Positions 1 to 6,744 of a DNA stretch of 10,028 bases are shown here, piece after piece. A program made the position numbers and the translations under genes. Under the pieces are notes generated by a model. That model searched no databases and was not told the DNA's origin. It saw nothing but the letters and a program-made list of their open reading frames with translations. Source of the stretch: Candidatus Cloacimonadota bacterium (GTDB taxonomy: Bacteria > Cloacimonadota > Cloacimonadia > Cloacimonadales > TCS61); assembly GCA_030626645.1 (NCBI GenBank), contig DAOUTP010000049.1:1-10028 (forward strand). The letters are read 5' to 3'. The stretch's first letter is position 1; each line of letters starts with the position of its first letter.

Positions 1-200
1 ACAGGAACATCTGTTAATGTGAAAGTACCATTATCTTTCGTGTAGGTACCCTGTTCCGCACCAACTAATATCACTGCGGCATTAGCAAGTGGTTGTCCAC
101 TGTCCTCGATAGTAACCCGCCCGGCAATTTTTCCAACTTGCGCGTACAATGGCAGTATCAACAAAACTGTAAGAATAACGAATAATACGATTTTTTTCAT
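1..200 (-). CDS. Secreted protein with carboxypeptidase-regulatory-like domain, 5' part only
   Basis: Reading from the ATG at 200 gives 66 residues before the left window edge. The protein begins with a Sec signal peptide (MKKIVLFVILTVLLILPLYA, probable cleavage before Q21). The next stretch, GKIAGRVTIEDSGQPLANAAV followed by a Gly-rich turn and DNGTFTLTDVP, is the classic start of a CarboxypepD_reg-like/CNA-B-type beta sandwich. In Gram-negative FCB-type bacteria this domain often precedes a TonB-dependent outer-membrane barrel or sits in a large surface protein; the window does not show which applies here. The start is well supported: AAGGAGG (206-212) lies 5 bases upstream. The 194-bp gap to the upstream same-strand gene suggests its own promoter. 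Export is seen in the sequence; the final role is unknown because the gene is cut. Confidence 0.8.
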   Translation of the reverse strand, partial: MKKIVLFVILTVLLILPLYAQVGKIAGRVTIEDSGQPLANAAVILVGAEQGTYTKDNGTFTLTDVP

Positions 201-205
201 AACAT

Positions 206-212
206 CCTCCTT
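206..212 (-). promoter_or_regulatory. Strong Shine-Dalgarno of the secreted protein gene
   Basis: On the minus strand AAGGAGG precedes the ATG at 200 by 5 bases. It fixes the start of a gene that would otherwise be easy to miss because it runs off the window edge. Confidence 0.75.
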
Positions 213-394
213 GTTATAATTAATACGACTCTGTGAAAAAGTTGGTTAGTGCTTGTGAAGTGTCAAGTTGAAAATTAATATTATTGTATTTATATTAATA
301 ATTCAGTAGTATCTTATTGTTTGGACTAAGAATTATATTAAATTTGTAGTATCTAAGTGGTTACAAGAATTGCAATTACATATTCAATTATTTT

Positions 395-1168
395 TTATTT
401 TTTTAAATGTTCCCACAATTTTTTTTCTTTTGTTTTCTCCGGAATTTGTCGTGTCCCACCGTAAAGAGGTTTTTCCCATTCACCATACATTGGGTTTGGA
501 AGAATGATAAATTTCTTACCGAACTCATCTTTAAAATCTTCTACGGATGAAAATCGTTCCTCTATGCTTTTGTTGCGAAAAACATCTTTAAAATCTATCA
601 AATTATCTCCAATAAGCATAACGATAAAATGATCTTTTGCAACTTGATCTCTTCTGATCCCTTTATTGGAAGTATTGTCTTGTAAAAGGATGTGAGACTC
701 TTCTGCTTGAGGAAAACCTAATATTTTAAGATTATTAAGCGTTCCTTCCATATGACGTAATTTTCTATTGGAAATGTAATAAATTTCACAACCATTCTCA
801 TATGCATAATTAAGGAAATCTAAAGCTCCCGGTATTGCTTTTGCTTCAGCGCTTTTTACCCAATTATCAAAGTCTCTGTTATATTGTGCACCATCAACGA
901 TTACTTTGATCTGGAAAGCCGAATTATCTATTACAGCTTCATCTGCGTCTACAATTATTGCTCTCTTTTGTGTCCGTGTAATTTTGAGATCTTCATCCAA
1001 ACGTAATCTGGCAATATTATATGCCTGATAAGCAAGAGCACGATATTCTGCTGATGTTGTTTGCCACAGAGTTGACATAATTAGAGATTTACGCATTAAA
1101 CTGATATCATCAGCAAACCCTAAACAAGCTAACATTAAAACGAACAGAATAATAATTACTTTTTTCAT
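395..1168 (-). CDS. Class C (e(P4)-type) HAD acid phosphatase / 5'-nucleotidase, exported
   Basis: This is a 257-residue protein of the HAD superfamily, class C acid phosphatase group; the type member e(P4)/OmpP4 removes phosphate from nucleoside monophosphates and NMN outside the cytoplasm. Visible motifs are motif I DADEAVIDNS (nucleophile D74, acid/base D76), motif II YISNR (S133), a conserved lysine at K169 in NKGIRRDQ, motif IV GDNLIDF (D188, D192) and the family signature LPNPMYGEWE (223-232). The N-terminus is a signal peptide. C15 could be lipidated, but the lipobox (MLAC) is poor, so cleavage after GFA19 to give a soluble periplasmic enzyme is equally possible. The fifth residue of motif I is Ala (A78) instead of the usual Thr. 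AGGAGAG precedes the ATG and overlaps the stop of the upstream kinase gene, 9 bases away, so the two are probably cotranscribed. The class assignment is firm; substrate preference is inferred from the family. Confidence 0.88.
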   Translation of the reverse strand: MKKVIIILFVLMLACLGFADDISLMRKSLIMSTLWQTTSAEYRALAYQAYNIARLRLDEDLKITRTQKRAIIVDADEAVIDNSAFQIKVIVDGAQYNRDFDNWVKSAEAKAIPGALDFLNYAYENGCEIYYISNRKLRHMEGTLNNLKILGFPQAEESHILLQDNTSNKGIRRDQVAKDHFIVMLIGDNLIDFKDVFRNKSIEERFSSVEDFKDEFGKKFIILPNPMYGEWEKPLYGGTRQIPEKTKEKKLWEHLKK

Positions 1169-1177
1169 TTTGCTCTC

Positions 1178-2578
1178 CTAATTTGTGAGTGTATTGTAGA
1201 TTATCTCAAAAATATATCCCACATGAATACGATTCGTAAAATCGATCTTCTCAACATTTACCTCAATTACTTTACCTTTATGATAACCAAACCGGCAAAC
1301 ATCATTAGCATAAGTTCTATACCATCCGTTCAATGCATCAATATCACTTCTACTCCAACCGCCTTCCATCTCCATTTCTCTTCCACGCTGCTGGATGCGG
1401 CTCCATGCAAGATCGGTTCTGCCTTTTAATACGATAAGAAGATCCGGAGAAGAAATCTCATTGCAAACTGTTTTGAATTTTACTGTTAGAAGATCAAGTT
1501 CATCACGATCCAGAAATCCATCTTTATGAAATTGATAGCAGAAAACAAGTAGATCTTCAGGTAATGATCTATCCAATACATAGCTCTCTTTTCCGCTGGT
1601 TCCTTTAATTTGAAGTTCTTTTCGCATTTGAAGAAAATGAAGTTGAAGGTCGTAGCAATAAGTTTTTTTATCCTTTAGAAATTTCTCCAAAAGTGGATTC
1701 TCCTCAGGATTTTCAAATAACCCATTTATCTTTAAACTTCGCTGCATAATTGCAGTTAAAGTTGATTTTCCCAAACCGACATTTCCTGCAACCGAAATAA
1801 GTCGCGGATTTTTTTGTAAAAATCTTTCCAATTTGGTTTCAGCATCGATAGCTTTTAGAGTTGCTGCGGTTTCTGGCAAAGTTACCCAATTGCTAATTCC
1901 CGGAGTTGTCACGCGCAGATCAAGAGATCTAATTTTATCTGCAATTTTAGTGATCGTAGTTTCTATATATTTATCAACCGGTGTATCCACATTTGCATCT
2001 ATCACCAATGCAGGGCAGGTAATATGACGATTAACAAATTGATCGTAAAGCTGATTCAATTGTTCTAAATATTCGGCTGGAATTCCTGCTTCACTTTTTC
2101 TACCGCGTTCTTTGATCCTTTCCAATAAAACAGGTACATCAGCTTTTAAGTAAACTATCAAATCAGGAAGTGTTATTTCTTGTGTCATTAGATCATAATT
2201 TCGCTGATAGGTGAGGAATTCTTCTTCTGTCATGTTTCCCATGATTTTTTGCGCCATGCCAAAAATATGATAATCCTCGGCAAGTGTTCTATCTTCTAGA
2301 ACAATTCCTTTTCTATCTTCGATCTGCCGCTGCCTATCTAATCTGCCATTGAAGAATTCGATCTGTGCCATAAAAGCGTTCCCAATTGGATCTTTGTAGA
2401 ATGCATCCAGCACTTTGGGATTAAATTTTTCTTGAAAAGCATAAATTTTTTCATCACCAACTCTATTGGGGATTGTTGAAAGCAATATTTCACTATTCGG
2501 TTCTTTACTGGCTGCTTCTACCAATGTAGATTTTCCAACACCAATATTTCCAACGATTCCAATTCTTAAATGTTCCAT
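1178..2578 (-). CDS. Tandem (two-domain) deoxynucleoside kinase
   Basis: This 466-residue cytoplasmic protein consists of two consecutive deoxynucleoside kinase domains, each about 205-215 residues, joined by a linker around 215-255. Domain 1 has P-loop GNIGVGKS (10-17), a DRT version of the (E/D)RS motif at 96-98 followed by AED, and the LID arginines in ERIKERGR (153-160). Domain 2 has P-loop GNVGLGKS (265-272), LFENPEENP with a likely catalytic Glu, DRS (336-338) and LID RIQQRGR (394-400). Family enzymes transfer phosphate from ATP to the 5'-OH of deoxynucleosides for salvage. Most are single-domain proteins acting as dimers; in lactobacilli two adjacent genes encode a heterodimer (dAK with dGK or dCK). 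Here both halves sit in one chain and both look catalytically intact. AGGAG lies just upstream of the ATG at 2578. The downstream phosphatase gene suggests a salvage operon. Base specificity of each half cannot be read from the sequence. Confidence 0.87.
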   Translation of the reverse strand: MEHLRIGIVGNIGVGKSTLVEAASKEPNSEILLSTIPNRVGDEKIYAFQEKFNPKVLDAFYKDPIGNAFMAQIEFFNGRLDRQRQIEDRKGIVLEDRTLAEDYHIFGMAQKIMGNMTEEEFLTYQRNYDLMTQEITLPDLIVYLKADVPVLLERIKERGRKSEAGIPAEYLEQLNQLYDQFVNRHITCPALVIDANVDTPVDKYIETTITKIADKIRSLDLRVTTPGISNWVTLPETAATLKAIDAETKLERFLQKNPRLISVAGNVGLGKSTLTAIMQRSLKINGLFENPEENPLLEKFLKDKKTYCYDLQLHFLQMRKELQIKGTSGKESYVLDRSLPEDLLVFCYQFHKDGFLDRDELDLLTVKFKTVCNEISSPDLLIVLKGRTDLAWSRIQQRGREMEMEGGWSRSDIDALNGWYRTYANDVCRFGYHKGKVIEVNVEKIDFTNRIHVGYIFEIIYNTLTN

Positions 2579-2630
2579 TTTACTCCTAATTATACAAACT
2601 CAAAATATCTGAATGTTCCTTAAAAAAATA

Positions 2631-2727
2631 ATCCGCGAATAACGCTAAAAACACGAAAAAGGAAATCAATAAGTCCATATATAAAAATCATAATGAATCA
2701 TATTTTTCTGTGTAAATCTGCGTTAAA
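2631..2727. repeat. Decayed intergenic inverted repeat
   Basis: The left arm (about 2636-2660) reads AATAACGC, TAAAA, ACACGAAAAA. The reverse complement of the right arm (about 2703-2727) reads TTAACGC, AGATTT, ACACAGAAAAA. The arms match in order at AACGC, ACAC and GAAAAA, with small differences between, and are separated by about 40 AT-rich bases. The arrangement fills most of the 154-bp gap between two same-strand genes. It resembles dispersed palindromic intergenic repeats rather than a rho-independent terminator, because no clean T-run follows. Similar CTGTGTAAATCTGCG-type repeats are familiar to me from many bacterial intergenic regions, but I cannot verify family membership here. Confidence 0.5.
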
Positions 2728-2732
2728 TTTTA

Positions 2733-3542
2733 TTACTCAAAAAGCTCATATTCATTCAAACTTTGATAGTATCTTTCTATCAATATATATGAGAATGGGA
2801 CAGTCACAAGTAGTCCTAATCCGGCAAATGCTGCACCAATAATATTCATCAGGAATAGTCTAAACATAATAAAAAATTGCTGCCAGCGTGTTTCAGCGCT
2901 TGCTTTGTAACAAGAAACTACAGCTTTCAAGGGATTCATTTTCTTCCTTGTAATAAGAAGAACTGCCGGGAAGGTTATCGTTATCCAATAGAGAACTAAA
3001 ATAAATCTGACCGGATGCAGGATAGGGTCTACCGTAATCCCTAAGATATAACCTGTGCACAGAATCTTAAGAAGTAAGAAATAAAGGATATTTACAAGCA
3101 CGAGCAGAAAGAATTTTGGGTAGTATTTTAGTGAATTGAAATACATCGAAATCTTAAAAGGATACTCAATAAAATTTTCTTGAAAACTAAATGGAACCAA
3201 TGTGAGTGGAACTAAAATTAGAAGCATAAGATTAATAAAGAGATAATGATCGATCTTTAAACTCTCTGCCAGATCTTTACTGAAGAAAATTCCTAAACCG
3301 ATAAGTAAAAATGATGTGAGAACAATAAAAATAGAGAATGAATAATATTGAGATTTGATTGGTTTGAACTTTCCCCAAACTTCTTGATAATTCACTTTTG
3401 CAGAAAGCGGTCCGGAAAGAGCACCAGTTGACTGACCACACACTTTGCAGAAAATAGCATTTTTATCAAGTTCTGTATTACACCTTACATCAATTTTTCT
3501 ACCGTTTTTTGTCTTTTCTTTTCTCATGCCATTACATTTCAT
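2733..3542 (-). CDS. Zinc-ribbon multi-spanning membrane protein, function unknown
   Basis: The protein has 269 residues from the start chosen here. A small N-terminal zinc ribbon (C3, C21, then FCKVCG with C32 and C35) is followed by a short linker and then hydrophobic segments at about 68-87, 100-120, 143-167, 179-198 and a long one at 222-254 that could be two helices, so 5-6 membrane spans. The first zinc knuckle is split: 17 residues separate C3 and C21 where two are usual. The C-terminal part (a KAS-x-ETRWQQFF-type amphipathic piece before the last Gly-rich helices) resembles uncharacterised bacterial integral membrane proteins. No catalytic motif is visible. An in-frame ATG 12 bases upstream (3554) would add MRKF, but it has no Shine-Dalgarno, whereas GAGGA (3548-3552) sits 5 bases before the ATG at 3542, and MKC is the usual start of such ribbon proteins. 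The gene is divergent from the queD-like gene. Confidence 0.75.
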   Translation of the reverse strand: MKCNGMRKEKTKNGRKIDVRCNTELDKNAIFCKVCGQSTGALSGPLSAKVNYQEVWGKFKPIKSQYYSFSIFIVLTSFLLIGLGIFFSKDLAESLKIDHYLFINLMLLILVPLTLVPFSFQENFIEYPFKISMYFNSLKYYPKFFLLVLVNILYFLLLKILCTGYILGITVDPILHPVRFILVLYWITITFPAVLLITRKKMNPLKAVVSCYKASAETRWQQFFIMFRLFLMNIIGAAFAGLGLLVTVPFSYILIERYYQSLNEYELFE

Positions 3543-3547
3543 AAATT

Positions 3548-3552
3548 TCCTC
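3548..3552 (-). promoter_or_regulatory. Shine-Dalgarno that decides the start of the zinc-ribbon membrane protein
   Basis: GAGGA on the minus strand is 5 bases from the ATG at 3542 and overlaps the alternative upstream ATG at 3554. No comparable site precedes 3554. This favours the shorter protein starting MKCNG. Confidence 0.55.
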
Positions 3553-3597
3553 ATCTATCATTTATTAATGCTAGAAAATTTCTGAGGAGCACTCATT

Positions 3598-3669
3598 TTG
3601 TCAATTATTAAAGTTCTTTACAAATTTAGCGCTCAAAATTTATTCGAGGTTGCTTTGAATACGAAATGA
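3598..3669 (+). other. Possible 23-codon leader ORF ahead of the queD-like gene
   Basis: GAGGAG (3584-3589) lies 8 bases before a TTG at 3598, which opens 23 sense codons (fMet-SIIKVLYKFSAQNLFEVALNTK) ending in TGA at 3667-3669. That stop overlaps the start of the GAGGAGGAG Shine-Dalgarno of the next gene. The geometry fits a translated leader coupled to the downstream gene, but a TTG start and a short length make chance a serious alternative. Confidence 0.2.
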
Positions 3670-3678
3670 GGAGGAGTT

Positions 3679-4050
3679 ATGTATAAACTGAATGTAACCT
3701 CAAATTTTTCATCGGCGCACAAACTGGATGGATACGAAGGTTTATGTAAGAACCTTCATGGTCACAATTGGAAAGTACGTATTGGAATTATCTGCGAAAA
3801 AATTGATAAAATTGGAATGACAATAGATTTTGGTGATGTTAAGAAATATTTGAACGAAGTGATGATGATGCTGGATCACACTTATTTAAACGAATTAGAA
3901 TTTTTTAAAGGGATAAATCCAACTTCAGAAAATATTGCAAAATTTATTTATTCTGAAATAAAAAAACGCATCAAAGTTCCTGAGTGTAAAATGGCAGATG
4001 TAGAAGTTTGGGAATCTGACATTACTTCGATGGTCTATTTTGAGGAATAG
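3679..4050 (+). CDS. queD: 6-carboxytetrahydropterin synthase / PTPS family (QueD-like)
   Basis: This 123-residue protein of the 6-pyruvoyl-tetrahydropterin synthase/QueD fold is of normal length for bacterial QueD. Zinc ligands are H14 (in SSAHKL), H27 and H29 (LHGHNW). The QueD-type CxxxHGH motif is intact, with C23 as the likely catalytic cysteine. Further conserved positions are DFGDVK (50-55), LDH (65-67) for the catalytic Asp/His pair, PTSEN (81-85) and the substrate-binding Glu in VWES (E112). QueD converts 7,8-dihydroneopterin triphosphate to 6-carboxy-5,6,7,8-tetrahydropterin, the second step toward queuosine/7-deazaguanine tRNA modification. No other queuosine gene lies in the window, so the pathway role rests on motifs; a folate or biopterin role of a PTPS homologue remains possible. 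The start is set by GAGGAGGAG a few bases upstream of the ATG. A 160-bp gap separates it from engB. Confidence 0.87.
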   Translation: MYKLNVTSNFSSAHKLDGYEGLCKNLHGHNWKVRIGIICEKIDKIGMTIDFGDVKKYLNEVMMMLDHTYLNELEFFKGINPTSENIAKFIYSEIKKRIKVPECKMADVEVWESDITSMVYFEE

Positions 4051-4149
4051 CCAATATTGCCACTGACTTACACAGACTGTAAAATGACAAAAGAATATAA
4101 CGAACAAGGCAAATTGAACTTAAGGAATTCGTTTTTTGTTAGTTAGAAG

Positions 4150-4177
4150 TTGTCGTTTTGCTTCGCAAAGCCAACAA
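4150..4177. repeat. Imperfect intergenic hairpin upstream of engB
   Basis: TTTTGC, a TTC loop and GCAAAG form a 6-bp stem (one wobble), which extends outward with interruptions to TTG/CAA. A second small inverted repeat, AACAA-TAA-TTGTT, starts at the 3' foot. The region is framed by a 9-bp direct repeat TTGTTAGTT (4136-4144 and 4181-4189). There is no T-run after the stem, so a rho-independent terminator for queD is not convincing; the DNA could equally be a small dispersed repeat or a 5' leader structure of engB. Confidence 0.35.
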
Positions 4178-4209
4178 TAATTGTTAGTTGCTAAAATGTA
4201 AGGATTAAA

Positions 4210-4827
4210 ATGAGAATTGTAGAATCTAAATTTGTTAAAAGTGCAGTAACACCTAAAGATTATCATCCTACAACATTTGCGGAGATAGCCTTTACTGGAA
4301 AATCTAATGTTGGCAAATCAACCTTGATAAACACGCTGCTTAATCGGAAAGGAATTGCCAAGGTTAGTAATAAACCCGGTAAAACACGATTGATAAATTT
4401 CTTTGAGATTAGATTCAAAGTCGATAATAAAGACTTGGAAGGGTTTTTTAGTTTTGTTGATCTGCCTGGCTATGGATATGCAAAAGTAAGCAAAACTCAG
4501 CGTGACTCTTGGAAAAAGATGATATTAACCTTCTTTGAAAACAGGCAGCAATTAAGAGGAGTTGTCGCTTTAGTTGATATCAGACATAAAGCAGATCCCA
4601 AAGATATTCTCATGATACAAATGCTGCAATCTATGAATATTCCATTCATGATCGCTGCTACAAAATCTGATAAGATCCCTAAATCCAAAGCAAATGCGGC
4701 AATAGTGAAATTGAAAAGTGGACTGAATTTGAATGATCAGCAAATATTCGCTTGTTCATCATTGAAAAAAAGAGGAATTGATAACATCATAAACTGGATC
4801 ACGGATCGAGTTATTGATTTTAATTGA
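4210..4827 (+). CDS. engB: Ribosome biogenesis GTP-binding protein EngB (YihA/YsxC)
   Basis: This is a 205-residue TrmE-Era-EngA-like small GTPase of typical EngB length. The EngB family is needed for large ribosomal subunit assembly. G motifs in order are G1 GKSNVGKST (30-38), G2 PGKT with T59, G3 DLPGYGYA (84-91), where the YGYA extension is diagnostic for EngB, G4 TKSD (151-154) and G5 CSSLKKRGI (182-190). The N-terminal FVKSA and the RP-less SNKPGKTRLINFF switch region also fit. TAAGGA (4199-4204) precedes the ATG by 5 bases. The gene follows the QueD-like gene after 160 bp and precedes dxs by 51 bp on the same strand, so it could start its own transcript that runs on into dxs-mnmE. No anomalies are seen. 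Confidence 0.93.
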   Translation: MRIVESKFVKSAVTPKDYHPTTFAEIAFTGKSNVGKSTLINTLLNRKGIAKVSNKPGKTRLINFFEIRFKVDNKDLEGFFSFVDLPGYGYAKVSKTQRDSWKKMILTFFENRQQLRGVVALVDIRHKADPKDILMIQMLQSMNIPFMIAATKSDKIPKSKANAAIVKLKSGLNLNDQQIFACSSLKKRGIDNIINWITDRVIDFN

Positions 4828-4878
4828 CAATTGAATTTAATGAATGTGATTTTTGGTTTAGTAAAATAAAGGTTAATT

Positions 4879-6738
4879 ATGTTAGAAAAAATAAAGACAC
4901 CAAAAGATGTAAAGAAGCTCTCGATTACACAGCTGCAAGAATTAGCTGAAGATGTGAGGAAGAGAATAATTCAGGTGACTGCAAAAACCGGTGGTCATGT
5001 TGCTCCAAGTTTGGGCGCAACAGATATTGCAGTTGCATTGCTTAAAATGTTTGATCCGCTTGAAGATAGAATAGTATGGGATGTTGGTCATCAATCTTAC
5101 GCCTATAAAATACTTACTGAAAGAAATGAACAATTTGAAACATTACGTCAATTTAATGGATTAAGTGGATTCAATAATATCTTTGAAAGTAAGTACGATG
5201 CTTATGGAGTTGGTCATGCTAGTACTTCCATTTCCGCCGCGCTTGGCATAGCTGTTGCCAAAGAGATGAAAGGTAAAAATGGTCGTACAATTGCAGTTAT
5301 TGGTGATGGCGCACTCACAGGAGGGATGGCATTTGAGGCATTAAATCATGCAGGACATCTCCAAAAAGATATGATAGTTATTTTAAATGATAATAATTTT
5401 TCCATTTCAAAAAATGTAGGTGCTCTTCAAGCACATCTAACTAATATGTTGGTAAGCAGACCCTATAACGCAACCAAAAATCTGATCTGGGATTTTGTTC
5501 AACATCTTCCAAGCCGCATACGCAGAAGAGTGATATTGAGTGCACGAACTTTGGAAGAAAACATGATAAATACTCTTGCCCCAAATATTATTTTTGAAGA
5601 TCTGGGATTCAAATACCTTGGACCTATCGATGGACATGATATTCCAAGAATGATAAGAATATTTAATAAGATCAAGACCAATCTTACCGGACCGATTTTC
5701 GTTCATATTGTAACACAGAAGGGAAAGGGTTATGAGCATGCAGAAGATGATGCCGCCCGTTTCCACGGACTGGGACCTTATGAAATAGAAACCGGTAAAA
5801 GTAAGAAGAAGAAAGCCGATACATATTCAAAAGTTTTTGGAAACACATTATGTAAAATAGCCGAGAAGAATAAAAATGTTGTAGCCATTACAGCTGCTAT
5901 GACAGACGGTACAGGGCTAGCTGATTACGCAGAAAGATTCCCTGATCAATTTTTTGACGTCGGCATAGCAGAACAACACGCTGTAACCTTTGCCGGTGGA
6001 CTTGCAGTACAGGGAATCAAGCCGTTTGTTGCCATTTATTCCACTTTCCTGCAAAGAGCATTTGATCAGGTTATTCATGATATTGCTTTGCAGAAATTAC
6101 CAATTGTATTCTGTCTGGATCGAGCAGGATTAGTTGGAGATGATGGAGCTACACATCATGGAGTTTTTGATCTTTCTTATTTAAATCTGGTTCCTAATCT
6201 TCTTATCCTAATTCCTGCTAATGCCGAAGAACTAACAGCAATGCTTGAATTCGCCGCAGATTATCAAAATGGACCAATTGTAATCCGTTATCCACGAGGT
6301 TGTGCAAATTATTTAAACGGCAAAATTGAACCAATCGAGATTGGGAAAGGCATAATCGTTCATGAAGGAAAAGATGTTGCAATTATTGGTGTTGGAAAAG
6401 CAATGGAAGATGCAGAAACTATCTATCAAGAATTGAAAAATAAACTTCCTGATATTGATCCATACTTAATTAATCCGCGCTTTCTAAAACCTCTTGATAC
6501 AACATTATTCAATGATATGGGGAAGAAAGTCCATACGATAATTACTATTGAGGATAATGCACTAATTGGTGGTTTTGGCAGTATGGTAAAATCCCATTTT
6601 TCCAATTCAAATGTTAAGGTTCATTCTTTTGGTATTCCTGATGAGTTTATTGAACATGGAACTGTAGACCAACTTAAAAATATGATGGGAATATCAGCTA
6701 AAAAAATAACAAAAGATATCATCTCTATCTTAAAATAG
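4879..6738 (+). CDS. dxs: 1-deoxy-D-xylulose-5-phosphate synthase
   Basis: This 619-residue protein is full length for the family. It is a thiamine-diphosphate enzyme that condenses pyruvate and glyceraldehyde 3-phosphate to DXP, the first step of the MEP isoprenoid pathway (also feeding thiamine and pyridoxal). The N-terminal TPP/Mg domain has TGGHVAPSLG (37-46, H40), the GH-ST-S segment at 112-118 and the metal/TPP motif GDGALTGG (142-149) through NDN (170-172). The central pyrimidine-binding domain has DVGIAEQHAVT with catalytic E365, STFLQRAFDQ (388-397) and DRAGLVGDDGATHHG (414-428). The C-terminal transketolase domain ends in the usual ITIEDNALIGGFGS segment. The start is supported by AAGG upstream and by alignment of TPKDVKKLS with family N-termini. 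Only 6 bases separate its stop from the mnmE start, suggesting coupled translation. No key residue is missing. Confidence 0.96.
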   Translation: MLEKIKTPKDVKKLSITQLQELAEDVRKRIIQVTAKTGGHVAPSLGATDIAVALLKMFDPLEDRIVWDVGHQSYAYKILTERNEQFETLRQFNGLSGFNNIFESKYDAYGVGHASTSISAALGIAVAKEMKGKNGRTIAVIGDGALTGGMAFEALNHAGHLQKDMIVILNDNNFSISKNVGALQAHLTNMLVSRPYNATKNLIWDFVQHLPSRIRRRVILSARTLEENMINTLAPNIIFEDLGFKYLGPIDGHDIPRMIRIFNKIKTNLTGPIFVHIVTQKGKGYEHAEDDAARFHGLGPYEIETGKSKKKKADTYSKVFGNTLCKIAEKNKNVVAITAAMTDGTGLADYAERFPDQFFDVGIAEQHAVTFAGGLAVQGIKPFVAIYSTFLQRAFDQVIHDIALQKLPIVFCLDRAGLVGDDGATHHGVFDLSYLNLVPNLLILIPANAEELTAMLEFAADYQNGPIVIRYPRGCANYLNGKIEPIEIGKGIIVHEGKDVAIIGVGKAMEDAETIYQELKNKLPDIDPYLINPRFLKPLDTTLFNDMGKKVHTIITIEDNALIGGFGSMVKSHFSNSNVKVHSFGIPDEFIEHGTVDQLKNMMGISAKKITKDIISILK

Positions 6739-6744
6739 AACACA

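Noticed and set aside
261..266. Perfect TTGACA -35-like box on the minus strand upstream of the secreted protein gene
   Set aside because: At 16-18 bases downstream there is only AACTTT/ACTTTT, no credible -10; the nearby TATAAC is too close to the start codon.
306..354. Direct repeat GTAGTATCT at 306-314 and 346-354
   Set aside because: Nine bases in a very AT-rich gap, 40 bases apart, without symmetry or a nearby promoter to support an operator.
3617..3645. TTTACA followed by TTATTC as a sigma70 promoter for the queD-like gene
   Set aside because: The -10 match is poor and such matches are expected by chance in this composition.
5437..5766. 109-residue minus-strand reading frame inside dxs
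   Set aside because: It is the antisense shadow of a highly conserved gene; its translation has no recognisable domain.
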